Shown here piece by piece: positions 32,025-39,957 of a DNA stretch of 64,000 bases (positions are counted from its first letter, which is position 1; every line of letters starts with the position of its first letter). The DNA comes from a virus: IMG/VR virus record IMGVR_UViG_3300045051_000978, positions 62,001 to 126,000 of that record; one strand, 5' to 3'. Made by a program: the position numbers and the translations under genes. The notes beneath the pieces are model-generated. The model saw only the letters and a program-made list of their open reading frames with translations. It was not told the origin of the DNA and searched no databases.

Positions 32025-32231
32025 ATGACCACACGAGACCCGAGAAACGACCCGCAGCCTGGAGACGTGATCCGCAAAGGCACCGCCCACCGCGTCATCG
32101 AGCGGCACGTCCTTCGCGTCCACGAGAACAACGTCTACTACCGCACGTCCAACTCTCAAATCGAGAAGTGCGCCTGGATCACGACGTGGCGCACGTGGGC
32201 CAGGGACGCTTCCGTCGTCAACAAGTCCTGA
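32025..32231 (+). CDS. Small protein
   Basis: 68 residues. DPQPGDVIRKGTAHRVIERH followed by SQIEKCAWITTWRTWARDA resembles small phage proteins of unknown function. First gene of a plus-strand run of small coupled genes. Confidence 0.6.
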   Translation: MTTRDPRNDPQPGDVIRKGTAHRVIERHVLRVHENNVYYRTSNSQIEKCAWITTWRTWARDASVVNKS

Positions 32232-32234
32232 GCC

Positions 32235-32909
32235 ATGGCCAGAGGCAAAAAGGACCGCAAGGTCGAGACGATCCATCACCGGTCAGGGGTGAAGGTGGAC
32301 ATCATGTTCGACCCGAACCCTGGCGGTGAGTACGGGCTCACCTTCAGTGCGCGTGTTGGCGACAAATGGTTTCGCGAGCCGAGCGCTGCTGCCATCAAGC
32401 GCGCCGTCTACAAGTACCTGGACGAGCAGGTTCAGATGACATGGATTCCCGTGATCATCGTTTCCGAAATCGCACCCTTCCACCCTGGGACCGCTTCTTT
32501 CGTCGGCATCGAGGTCACACGTGCCTACATGGCCAACGGTGCTGATGGTGCTGTCCGCCGGCTCAACTGGGACGACTACCACGCCGAAGCCAACACGTTC
32601 GCCGGTCCTTCCGAAGGGGAAAACGTGGACGCTTGGCGGCTCCTACGCGCCCAAACGGCGTACCTGGGCATCAAGAGCGTGCCTGACGGCCTACCCTTCG
32701 TCACCAAGAGCAGCGACAAGGAGACGCGCATCCTGCCGTACACGGAAGAATTGTACACAGGACTCGTCGAGATCGACCGCGGCATCGAGCGTCTGCGCGA
32801 GAAGCTGCGCGAGCTGCTTGGCAACAAGGATGGCTGGTCACGGATCGCCGAGATCGGCAGCCAGATGATGAGGATGCTTCCGGCTCCGACTGAAAATGAA
32901 GGCGAGTGA
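32235..32909 (+). CDS. Unknown protein with helical C-terminus
   Basis: 224 residues. Mixed N-terminal half (RSGVKVDIMFDPNPGGEYGL) and a charged C-terminal helix (DRGIERLREKLRELLGN) that may be a coiled coil. Overlaps the following ATG. No family recognised. Confidence 0.6.
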   Translation: MARGKKDRKVETIHHRSGVKVDIMFDPNPGGEYGLTFSARVGDKWFREPSAAAIKRAVYKYLDEQVQMTWIPVIIVSEIAPFHPGTASFVGIEVTRAYMANGADGAVRRLNWDDYHAEANTFAGPSEGENVDAWRLLRAQTAYLGIKSVPDGLPFVTKSSDKETRILPYTEELYTGLVEIDRGIERLREKLRELLGNKDGWSRIAEIGSQMMRMLPAPTENEGE

Positions 32910-33177
32910 AATCACCGTCGGCCGGGTCTACACGAACGGGCGCACCTTCCGGTGTGTCCTGGCCGTAGACGACGCCGGCAAGGTCCAGGTGGCCGAGGTG
33001 CAGCAGGGGCAGCCCAGGACGACCACCATGCGACGCTGGATCGGCAGGACGACGCTGGCGCGATGGGCGGTCCGCGACGCCCTCTGGAGCCAGTGCTGCA
33101 ATGTCCCCTACGACATCGTTGGCAGGACGACGCTGCACGCCAGATGCCCTACCTGTGGAGAATCCTGCGACCCATGA
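32896..33177 (+). CDS. Small protein with C-terminal CxxC
   Basis: 93 residues. CVLAVDDAGKVQVAEVQ near the start and ARCPTCGESC at the end suggest a zinc-binding C-terminus. Coupled to both neighbours. Confidence 0.6.
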   Translation: MKASEITVGRVYTNGRTFRCVLAVDDAGKVQVAEVQQGQPRTTTMRRWIGRTTLARWAVRDALWSQCCNVPYDIVGRTTLHARCPTCGESCDP

Positions 33178-33428
33178 TTGCCTACATCGGCTGCCTTAGG
33201 AACACGCACACGGACGAGGTCGAACTCATCCGCAAGCTCTGCGCATTCGAGGGAATCATGGTGTTCGAGATGCCTGTCCAACACCTCAAAACCTACTACA
33301 AGGGCGGACGGCCAGTCGTCGTGTACGGCAACGAATTCATCGACGTACCCAGCGAGCGCCGCGTTGTCGTTTACGGTTTCTATGCTTTTGTCGAGCACCT
33401 CACCAAGCACGGTTTGATTCGCGCATGA
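33174..33428 (+). CDS. Unknown small protein
   Basis: 84 residues from ATG 33174, which overlaps the upstream stop. HTDEVELIRKLCAFEGIMVFE suggests an alpha/beta unit. GTTTAC near the 3' end. Confidence 0.55.
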   Translation: MIAYIGCLRNTHTDEVELIRKLCAFEGIMVFEMPVQHLKTYYKGGRPVVVYGNEFIDVPSERRVVVYGFYAFVEHLTKHGLIRA

Positions 33429-33613
33429 ACGCACCAGGAAAAACCAGGCACAAGAAGCTTCTGATCGCCCTAGGCAGGCCCAAGCACTTTCTGTTTACGG
33501 TCATGAACCGACAGCGGCGGGCCTGCGGTGCAATGTCCGGAGAAGGTACCACCGACAAGAGTGAGGTCGATTGCCTTCAGTGCCGTAAAACCGTAGCCTT
33601 CAAGGAGAGCTGA
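33425..33613 (+). CDS. Small basic protein with CxxC
   Basis: 62 residues. HKKLLIALGRPKHFLFTVMNRQ then VDCLQCRKTVAFKES suggests a possible zinc-binding C-terminus. ATGA overlap with the upstream gene. Confidence 0.55.
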   Translation: MNAPGKTRHKKLLIALGRPKHFLFTVMNRQRRACGAMSGEGTTDKSEVDCLQCRKTVAFKES

Positions 33614-33616
33614 CGC

Positions 33617-33877
33617 ATGAACCCACGAGGCCGACTCATTGCCCAGTGGTACGTGTTCTGCAACCTCTGTTCCAACCAGCACCTGCTTGGAAAGCCGCGT
33701 ACAACTTCAGTCAAGGAGGCTGAAAAGCGCATTCGGGCTGATGGCTGGGTCTCGCACCGCGAAATGGTCATGGGCGAGCGCCTGACCTACTGGACCTGCC
33801 CGTCTTGCGCGGCAGATCGCAAACGCTTCTTCGAGCGCGAGAAAGCGATTCGTCAACGCCGGCAATCTCGATCCTGA
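33617..33877 (+). CDS. Zinc-ribbon-like small protein
   Basis: 86 residues. VFCNLCSN near residue 14 and WTCPSCAADRKR near residue 60 form a plausible four-Cys zinc ribbon, followed by a basic C-terminus (REKAIRQRRQSRS). Confidence 0.65.
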   Translation: MNPRGRLIAQWYVFCNLCSNQHLLGKPRTTSVKEAEKRIRADGWVSHREMVMGERLTYWTCPSCAADRKRFFEREKAIRQRRQSRS

Positions 33878-33886
33878 AAGGCAGCC

Positions 33887-34348
33887 ATGACCGAAAAAGA
33901 ATGTGAGGGTATCTTCACCACGGCCGGCATTCCGTTTACGCACAAATGGGAGCTGATGAACCAGTATTGGCCTCGTGCGTATCCCGACATGATCCTCAAC
34001 AGCCCCTGGTGGCTCGTGGAGACGCCTATGGGCCTGATCCGCATTGGCTGGAGAAAGCGCGTGATCGAGATCGACTGGTCGCACACGCGCTTCGAGCACA
34101 AGGTGACCACGGACAGCGTCACCATCAGCAACACGAGCGTGCACGCCTGGGAAATGCCGAAGGCCGCTGAGTACCTGAAGAATCTGTATACGGCTTGGTT
34201 GTCCCTGCCGAGTCAGCGCAAGTGCGCAGTCGATGGGTGTACCCAGCACGCGTCCTGTGAGCTGGCTGTCGAAGGTGAATGGTTCCCTGTCTGCACCACA
34301 CATTCGACCAACGTGCTCATGCCGCGTCGCCAGCTTCAACTCCAGTAA
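33887..34348 (+). CDS. Unknown protein
   Basis: 153 residues. RAYPDMILNSPWWLVETPMG, then VIEIDWSHTRFEHKVTTDSV, with a Cys pair VDGCTQHASC and VCTTH near the end that may bind zinc. No family recognised. Confidence 0.55.
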   Translation: MTEKECEGIFTTAGIPFTHKWELMNQYWPRAYPDMILNSPWWLVETPMGLIRIGWRKRVIEIDWSHTRFEHKVTTDSVTISNTSVHAWEMPKAAEYLKNLYTAWLSLPSQRKCAVDGCTQHASCELAVEGEWFPVCTTHSTNVLMPRRQLQLQ

Positions 34349-34352
34349 TCCG

Positions 34353-34754
34353 ATGGCCTTCGAGATCAAGCCAGACCGCTACTTCATCGGCATGTGGCAT
34401 TACCCGTTGCCGCCACTGCTCTCGGAGTACGGCAAGGGCGGCAACGTCTGCTGCATGGTCTGGCGCGATCCAGGGATGCCGCCGGATACCTGGACGCTTC
34501 AGTTTCGATTTCGGCACTACAAGGACGACCGCGTCTTCGAGCACAGCGACAAGATGTCCTGGTACATTGGCACGCTCAACGGCGCAGAAGCCGACATCGA
34601 GAAGCGCGTGGGGATCGTCTACAACATCCAGACTATTGCTGCCGGCAGCACGCTCGACTTCTATCCGCTTCACTGCACTGGCGATGAAGCGTTGACCAAG
34701 TTTCAGGAGAAACCGCCGTACTGGATGCACATCCAGCAGGCCCTTGCCGAATGA
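34353..34754 (+). CDS. Unknown protein
   Basis: 133 residues from ATG 34353. WRDPGMPPDTWTLQFRFRHY, DMSWYIGTLNG-like text (DKMSWYIGTLN) and a hydrophobic core. The stop overlaps the next ATG. No family recognised. Confidence 0.55.
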   Translation: MAFEIKPDRYFIGMWHYPLPPLLSEYGKGGNVCCMVWRDPGMPPDTWTLQFRFRHYKDDRVFEHSDKMSWYIGTLNGAEADIEKRVGIVYNIQTIAAGSTLDFYPLHCTGDEALTKFQEKPPYWMHIQQALAE

Positions 34755-34951
34755 CACGCTACCCTCGACGTGAGATGGTGCGCTACCGCCGTGTGCGGCT
34801 GAAGCGCGTCCAACGGCTCCACCCCTTTCCGGCCGACGGCGTTCCCGTTGCCTCCTGGCGCGAACTCCAGGACGGCAGCGTCGAATGCACAACGCCCGCC
34901 GGCCGGAAACACATCTACGCACCCAACCGAATCACCTGGACCCTGCGATGA
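34751..34951 (+). CDS. Small basic protein
   Basis: 66 residues, basic N-terminus (RYPRREMVRYRRVRLKRVQR). ATGA overlap. Nucleic-acid binding is possible from charge alone. Confidence 0.55.
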   Translation: MTRYPRREMVRYRRVRLKRVQRLHPFPADGVPVASWRELQDGSVECTTPAGRKHIYAPNRITWTLR

Positions 34952-35280
34952 GCAAAAACGACATCCGAGTTGCCCTATCCCCGCTCAGCGGGCGCGTTTA
35001 CGCGGGGCGCGTCAACAAAGACGGCATGACCTGGCGCGAGGGGCACAAATGGGATGTGACCGGCGACGTGATTCGTGCCGTGGTGCACCTTCTGGAGAGA
35101 GGCCCGCACCTGGTTCGTGTTGACAACGAGCCAACCTACGTCCTCAAACTGGAGAAGATTTCGAGCGGCGGTGTGGAAGCCCAGTCCCAAGCGGGAAAGG
35201 CGGCGTCAGCAGCTCCCGGGCTCCGGAAGCGCTCGTCGGGACACACCGGACCACGCAGGCGGACAAAAGGCACTACGTGA
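34948..35280 (+). CDS. DUF7446-like protein with a questionable C-terminus
   Basis: 110 residues. IRVALSPLSGRVYAGRVNKD matches small phage proteins I recall under DUF7446. After YVLKLEKISSG, where such proteins usually end, a basic low-complexity tail (about 36 residues) follows and may simply be read-through into a structured RNA region. The stop is at 35278-35280. Confidence 0.6.
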   Translation: MSKNDIRVALSPLSGRVYAGRVNKDGMTWREGHKWDVTGDVIRAVVHLLERGPHLVRVDNEPTYVLKLEKISSGGVEAQSQAGKAASAAPGLRKRSSGHTGPRRRTKGTT

Positions 35281-35282
35281 TT

Positions 35283-35417
35283 GCCCCAGCGCTTGGCGGC
35301 TGCCTACTCGGAGGCAGCGGAAGAGCCCGCGGGTGATCAGCCACGCGTGATGCGTCTGTCATACGGTCCGCAGCAGCCAGGCCGAGCAACCTGCCTGTCG
35401 CTGGGGTAGCGCCCAGC
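35283..35417 (+). ncRNA. Structured RNA candidate
   Basis: No gene lies in this stretch on the + strand. A 9-bp closing stem (35283-35291 with 35399-35407, one G-U) encloses a second stem (35292-35297 with 35376-35381) and at least two hairpins, including GCTGCCT/AGGCAGC (35299-35318). The 3' arm of the closing stem, GCTGGG (35400-35405), can instead pair with CCCAGC (35412-35417), giving two exclusive folds as in a switch or attenuator. No known RNA family was recognised. Confidence 0.5.
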
Positions 35418-35425
35418 CCGCTCGA

Positions 35426-35548
35426 TTACTTCTCCACCACGTGAACGACAGCCGTCGTGGTCGCCTGATGCACGATGACGATCACGGCAACCGCCGCAGC
35501 GAACGAAATCAGTGCCATCAGCGCCAGTTTGAGATTCTCCCTGTTCAT
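35426..35548 (-). CDS. Small single-pass membrane protein
   Basis: 40 residues from ATG 35548, overlapping the upstream stop. MNRENLKLALMALISFAAA followed by VAVIVIVH is one long hydrophobic helix. Could be a holin-like or virion-associated peptide. It is too short for length-filtered gene calls. Confidence 0.65.
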   Translation of the reverse strand: MNRENLKLALMALISFAAAVAVIVIVHQATTTAVVHVVEK

Positions 35549-36306
35549 TTGCGCGTGATGATGTTGTCGATCCCGCCGAAGTAGTTCAAGTCGTTGTTGC
35601 TCGCAGTACCGCCCGCCGGATGGCAGATGTAAACGGCGGTCATCGTGGTCGCAGCACCTGAGTTGAAACGCGTGTCCCCGGTGTAGTCGATCATCAGGAC
35701 GCCGTTGTACGTGACCTTGATGAAGCCGGACAGGCCAAGCCTAATTTCGTAGCGAATGCCACGCCAATTACCTGCATCGGGCGTGATCGCACCCGTCAGC
35801 GTCGGAAGAACGCCTGATGCGGGAGCCGCAGAATCTCCGGCCGTACTGTTCAACCAGACACCGAACACATTGGTGCTTCGTATACCGAATGCGTGCCAGC
35901 GCGTGCCGTTGCCGATGGTCAGCCACCCTGCGATAGACGAGCTGTAGCCCTGCGTTGCGTCCTGCTTCGCGTACCCGCCGAGGCTTGGAAACTTCACATC
36001 GGAATCGATGCGTAGATCGGTGGTGATGCCCTGGTTGGTGAGGTACGTGCTATTCAGGATCGTCTGCGTCCTGAACAACGAATTCTGGCTACCTCCCACC
36101 TGTGACTGCGTTGGAAAACGCAACGCTTGACCGCCATTTTGGCCGGTCCAAATAACAGGCGAATAGCCAAAGTCACCACCGAACGACCAGCCGGTCGCCG
36201 GGCTGACGACGCCGCTTTCAAAGCCGGCCGTATGCAGGAGCGTCCACACCTTGGACGTGATGCGCTTCGATCTCGAAAGCCCGCGTGGACCGATGACCAG
36301 GCTCAT
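35545..36306 (-). CDS. Putative structural protein, concanavalin-like
   Basis: 253 residues from ATG 36306. The sequence is beta-rich: TGFESGVVSPATGW-like text, KFPSLGGYAKQDATQGYSS, RYEIRLGLSGFIKVTYNGV. Resembles lectin/LamG-type folds in phage tail fibres. Overlaps both neighbours by ATGA. Confidence 0.6.
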   Translation of the reverse strand: MSLVIGPRGLSRSKRITSKVWTLLHTAGFESGVVSPATGWSFGGDFGYSPVIWTGQNGGQALRFPTQSQVGGSQNSLFRTQTILNSTYLTNQGITTDLRIDSDVKFPSLGGYAKQDATQGYSSSIAGWLTIGNGTRWHAFGIRSTNVFGVWLNSTAGDSAAPASGVLPTLTGAITPDAGNWRGIRYEIRLGLSGFIKVTYNGVLMIDYTGDTRFNSGAATTMTAVYICHPAGGTASNNDLNYFGGIDNIITRK

Positions 36307-36719
36307 GCTGCGGTGTCTCCTGTGAGGAGGAAGTCGTTCGTTCCGTGTGCGAAGAGCGTCACCACCGCGTACTGCGCGGCGGTCTTGGTGTGGGACTGGC
36401 TGTTTCGGACGGTGGCACCGCTGCCGGTGACGGTGACCTGGCCCGCTCCGAGCTGGGTGAGCGCGACGCTGAAGCCCTGGCGCAGCCCTGACGGCACCGT
36501 GACAGCGATGGCCCCAGCGTTGTTCATCAGCAGCGTTCGCCCGTCGTCCGTCGATTGAATCGTATACGCGGTGCCGTTCTGCGTCGCAATCGTAGACGCC
36601 GGAACGGTTGTCCCGTCTGACGTGCTTGTTCCGGTGGACGAACTCGTGTAAACGACAGCCGCGCCGTCGGCTTTTGACGGATCGGGCACAGGAGTAGTTG
36701 GCAAGCCTTGTCGCGACAT
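36303..36719 (-). CDS. Putative tail fibre domain protein
   Basis: 138 residues. TLLMNNAGAIAVTVPSGLRQ then GFSVALTQLGAGQVTVTGSG is the common beta-fold that follows tail fibre shafts. Starts opposite the + glycosyltransferase. CTAAATA (36726-36732) lies 6 nt before its ATG on the minus strand. Confidence 0.65.
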   Translation of the reverse strand: MSRQGLPTTPVPDPSKADGAAVVYTSSSTGTSTSDGTTVPASTIATQNGTAYTIQSTDDGRTLLMNNAGAIAVTVPSGLRQGFSVALTQLGAGQVTVTGSGATVRNSQSHTKTAAQYAVVTLFAHGTNDFLLTGDTAA

Positions 36720-36736
36720 GACATCCTAAATAGACG

Positions 36737-37507
36737 GTGACCCTTTTCACGCCCATCTGCGAACGGTGTACCCTCTTGCCGTACTACCTCAGGTACTACC
36801 AACGCCTTGGGATCGATCAGTTTGTCCTGGCACTCTGGAACGGGCCGGACAATCCGGAGATCGAGGCCATCCGAGCGTTCAGCCAGGGCTACAACGTGAA
36901 GATCGAAACCTCCGTGCGCTGCGCGTATGAGGACTACTGCGGGCCGGCTGAGACGAATGGGCTGAACGACCTGCGCGAGCGCTACGTCCGCGCCGACGAG
37001 TGGTACGTCATCGCCGACCTGGACGAGTTCTGCTGGTTCGGTGGCTATCCTCTGACCGAGCTGCCCCGGATCGCCGAGGAACGGGGCTTCCTGGCCGTCC
37101 ACGGGCGTTTCCACGACCGCCTGGGTGAGAACGGCCGGCTCATGCCCGTGCCTGTCAACGGCAGCCTGGACAACACGTACCCGTGGCAGGTCTGGCTCAC
37201 CAACCGAACAGGAGCCTGCCACGACAAGGTCTGCCTGGCGCACAAGAGCGTCCCGATCCACAGCGGGCACCACGAGGCACCTGGCATCGAACGCAGCCAG
37301 CTCTGGCACGACCTTCTCGAAGTCCACCACTTCAAGTGGATCGCGGGCGTTCAGCACGTCCTGCGCGCCCGGCACAAGAACTACGTGCGTCAGGGGCACT
37401 ACTGGGCCAACGAAAGCCGGGATTTCCTCGGCATGCTGAAGGGCGACTGCTTCGACCTGTCCATCCCCGAGCTTGGGGCGCAGCGCGCTCGACGCCTGGG
37501 CATCTAG
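36737..37507 (+). CDS. Glycosyltransferase, family 2/92-like
   Basis: 256 residues from GTG 36737. LLPYYLRYYQRLGIDQFVLA at the N-terminus and VIADLDEFCWFGG with the DxD metal-binding motif mark a GT-A fold glycosyltransferase, as in the glycosyl transferase family 2_4/92. HGRFHDRLGE and a His-rich stretch follow. It is a + gene inserted among minus-strand tail genes. It may modify the phage fibre or host glycans. Confidence 0.75.
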   Translation: MTLFTPICERCTLLPYYLRYYQRLGIDQFVLALWNGPDNPEIEAIRAFSQGYNVKIETSVRCAYEDYCGPAETNGLNDLRERYVRADEWYVIADLDEFCWFGGYPLTELPRIAEERGFLAVHGRFHDRLGENGRLMPVPVNGSLDNTYPWQVWLTNRTGACHDKVCLAHKSVPIHSGHHEAPGIERSQLWHDLLEVHHFKWIAGVQHVLRARHKNYVRQGHYWANESRDFLGMLKGDCFDLSIPELGAQRARRLGI

Positions 37508-37764
37508 CGCTGCATGTCGAAGTCGGAGCAGGACATGAAGTAGCCGCACCTCGGGCACCGCAGCTTGCACTTCAGCTCGGTCAGCCTACCGCCGCAGTTG
37601 AGGCAGTAGAGCCAGTGCTCACCCAGCTCTACGCGTTCAGGCGTATCCAGGTGTCCAGGTACTCCAGCTTGTCCTTCCTGAGCAGGTCCTCTCGCTCCTC
37701 CAGGTGCTCGATCTGCTGAAGAAGCATCGTCACCAGGGGGACAGCTTTGCGAAGCGTCACGCAT
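37504..37764 (-). CDS. Zinc-ribbon frame without a clear start
   Basis: The recognisable part is the last 43 residues: HWLYCLNCGGRLTELKCKLR and CPRCGYFMSC form a clear four-Cys zinc ribbon. In frame, no ATG or GTG lies between residue 1 of this ribbon and ATG 37764, which would overlap the preceding gene by 136 bp. It may start at a rare codon near 37645 or be reached by frameshifting from the 37629-38285 gene, whose stop (TAG) lies just before it. Confidence 0.45.
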   Translation of the reverse strand: MRDASQSCPPGDDASSADRAPGGARGPAQEGQAGVPGHLDTPERVELGEHWLYCLNCGGRLTELKCKLRCPRCGYFMSCSDFDMQR

Positions 37765-38285
37765 CGGGAAATCGAATACCTGGGCGAATCGTGGAAGGAG
37801 TAGCCGATGCGCGTACCATCCTCCGCCCACTCGCGGCTGCGCACTCCGATCTGAACCCATTCGTCACCCTCGGATCGAACGGTCACCGACAGGGCCAGTT
37901 CCCCGGGCAGCTCCTTCTCGTAATACTGCGCCCAGTGCTCAGGGCTCGGAGCGAGGCGCGCCACGTCGAAGCCCATCTGGCGCAACATCTGCAATTCCGG
38001 AACCTGGTTCCACCTGAACTCCGGCGTGTCGGCGTAATCGTCCAGGGCGTCGCCGAAATCGACATCCTCGTCTTCCAATAGCGTCTCAACCACTCTGTTG
38101 ACGTGCTGACGCATCTTCTTGAAGTGCGCAGCAGCAACGGAAATCGGCATGCGTCGGGGCTCCAGCATCTGCACCAGGCGCGCAATCTCCTGCTGAATGA
38201 GCGTCGTGGACTGGCCTGTCGAGTCGAGCCTATCCAGCTCGGCGCGCAGCTCATCGAGACGATGCTGTATTTGTTTACGGTTCAT
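37629..38285 (-). CDS. Tagged protein, internal tag
   Basis: 218 residues. A coiled-coil N-terminus (KQIQHRLDELRAELDRLDST) is followed at about residues 63-75 by NRVVETLLEDEDVDFGD, the recurrent tag with acidic follow-on; ATG at MPISVAAAHF could be the real start. The C-terminus is helical and charged (QQIEHLEEREDLLRK). Function unknown. Confidence 0.65.
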   Translation of the reverse strand: MNRKQIQHRLDELRAELDRLDSTGQSTTLIQQEIARLVQMLEPRRMPISVAAAHFKKMRQHVNRVVETLLEDEDVDFGDALDDYADTPEFRWNQVPELQMLRQMGFDVARLAPSPEHWAQYYEKELPGELALSVTVRSEGDEWVQIGVRSREWAEDGTRIGYSFHDSPRYSISRCVTLRKAVPLVTMLLQQIEHLEEREDLLRKDKLEYLDTWIRLNA

Positions 38286-38854
38286 CGAGGCGCGCCGGCT
38301 GCATTCGGACCTGGGTTGTTGCGGCTCACTCCGGCAGCGTTAAACCCGACTCGAAGATTTGTCCCCGCAATCGCCCCATCCGACTGAACACCTTTGCTAC
38401 TGTCTACGAAATCAAGCACAGCCGCAGGCGCTAAGGTCTCGATAGGTATAAACAAGGGTGCGTCAACAAGTCCGGTACCAGTCTCGCCGTCAGCAACTCG
38501 AAGCTCCACTTCCTTCGACAAGCCGTCTGTGTTTGGCAGTGCGTTAAACAGCGCTACGAGAGCTGCCGCAGTCAGTGTCGAAGCACCTTCGCTGTCAGTC
38601 GGAAAAAGTACGGTTGCTGAAAACGAATTCGTTTCTATCGTGATAGGCTGGTCAGCACCGAAATTAAGCATGGTCATACCAAACGTGCCACGATCCGGTG
38701 CCCGATTGATGATGGTTACGTTGCTGTTCGGATTCAGCAATCCGCTGGTGGTCGCTGTGCCAGGAACAAGCGTCTTGGCCGAAGATTCAACAGCACCTGC
38801 GACGTTGGGGCCTGCGTCGTACTGAGCGTTTGGGTTGTTTCGAGCGTAGGCCAT
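38282..38854 (-). CDS. Putative virion protein with repeated termini
   Basis: 190 residues. The N-terminus ARNNPNAQYDAGPNVAGA is echoed at the C-terminus as SRNNPGPNAAGAPR. The rest is Ala/Thr/Gly-rich beta. Low-complexity structural protein. TAGTTAGG occurs 9 nt before its ATG. Confidence 0.6.
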   Translation of the reverse strand: MAYARNNPNAQYDAGPNVAGAVESSAKTLVPGTATTSGLLNPNSNVTIINRAPDRGTFGMTMLNFGADQPITIETNSFSATVLFPTDSEGASTLTAAALVALFNALPNTDGLSKEVELRVADGETGTGLVDAPLFIPIETLAPAAVLDFVDSSKGVQSDGAIAGTNLRVGFNAAGVSRNNPGPNAAGAPR

Positions 38855-38863
38855 AGTCTTTTC

Positions 38864-39652
38864 CTAACTAGGCTCATTGCCGAAGGTGGTCGTCCAGTCG
38901 ATCCAGTTGAAGCTTACCTCGACGGACACGTCGCCAAGCGTAGCCTCCACGCTCTCCAGGTCCAGCGTGTTGTAGATCGTATTGACCTCCTCGACGCGCA
39001 TGTTGCTGAACTTGAAGCCAGCCCGGCGCAGCGCTCCTCGAAGCGTGTTGGTCGCGAACAGCGCGAACTTCCTGACGCTCTCCTTCGTCAGCTCTGGAGC
39101 AGGAATCGCACGGGCTCCCGCCTCGTTCCACATAGCCCTGTGTTCCTGATCGAAGAAGGTTCCAATCACGGTGAAGGTTTCATCCTTCGCCTCACCGTGC
39201 ACCTCGACGCTCATCCAACCGCGGTCGTAGAGGTCGTCCTCGATGCCAGCCTTGAGCCGCTTCTTCGGCGCATCCCAGTCCAGCTCGCCGAGCGTCGCCT
39301 CCAGGTCAGGGTCCAGCTCGTCCTCCAGGAGAGTGCTGACCACACACGCGGCGCTCTCGACAACGTCCTCAGCCGACAGCTCTCGGTTCGGCTCAAACCC
39401 GTCCATGGCGTCACCCTTTCCGTAATCAGCGCGTACCTGACCAGCGCTTGTTGCGATTTCGTGTGCCTGCTCCCTGTCTACAAACTCACCACGATCCGTA
39501 ACGAACCCATCCACCCACGGACTATGGGCAATGAACGCCTCGTACGAACCGGACTCGTCGCGAAGCCGGTCGTAGATGTGCGCATGACTGGGACCGGTCA
39601 AAACCCGCCCATCCTTCAAACGCACAGCCGCAGCTTTTATGCGCGTCGTCAC
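38864..39652 (-). CDS. Tagged protein with N-terminal domain
   Basis: 262 residues from GTG 39652, which overlaps the upstream TGA. AAVRLKDGRVLTGPSHAHIY and GFVTDRGEFVDREQAHEIA form an N-terminal domain common in phage proteins. VVSTLLEDELDPDLEATL around residue 105 is the recurrent tag in an internal position, so cleavage there would remove the whole first domain. A C-terminal mixed domain follows. Confidence 0.65.
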   Translation of the reverse strand: MTTRIKAAAVRLKDGRVLTGPSHAHIYDRLRDESGSYEAFIAHSPWVDGFVTDRGEFVDREQAHEIATSAGQVRADYGKGDAMDGFEPNRELSAEDVVESAACVVSTLLEDELDPDLEATLGELDWDAPKKRLKAGIEDDLYDRGWMSVEVHGEAKDETFTVIGTFFDQEHRAMWNEAGARAIPAPELTKESVRKFALFATNTLRGALRRAGFKFSNMRVEEVNTIYNTLDLESVEATLGDVSVEVSFNWIDWTTTFGNEPS

Positions 39653-39957
39653 AGGTAACACTCCGGATGGTAGATGGGATCAGGGCTCCCTGGTTTGAGC
39701 GGCGCGTCAGGCTCATGCACCGACAGCGCGCCGCAGATGTTGCAGACGACCGTGTCCGAGAGCGTGCCGAGCTGAACCTCCTCATGCCTGGAGCCCTCGC
39801 GTCGGCTTGCGGCTTCGGCGTAAATCTCGTCCGGGTCCGTCGTGCCGTACGCCGCGTAGATCATCTGCACAGCTGTCTCGGGCATGGCGTTGACTTCGTC
39901 GGTCAGATCGTCGCCGTCCGCTTCGAGCAACTTGTTTACGATTCGATCAGCGTTCAT
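39649..39957 (-). CDS. Tagged small protein with zinc motif
   Basis: 102 residues from ATG 39957. MNADRIVNKLLEADGDDLTDE is a perfect tag. VVCNICGALSVHEP and HPEC at the C-terminus suggest a zinc site. Coupled to both neighbours by ATGA/GTGA. The tag's Val-Asn is encoded GTAAAC, one of the over-represented hexamers. Confidence 0.7.
   Translation of the reverse strand: MNADRIVNKLLEADGDDLTDEVNAMPETAVQMIYAAYGTTDPDEIYAEAASRREGSRHEEVQLGTLSDTVVCNICGALSVHEPDAPLKPGSPDPIYHPECYL

Noticed and set aside
35283-35417. tRNA or tmRNA
   Set aside because: No T-arm GTTCRA sequence with a proper cloverleaf and no tmRNA tag frame.
35283-35417. RNase P RNA
   Set aside because: No match to the conserved core segments (such as GAGGAAAGTCC or ACAGNRA).
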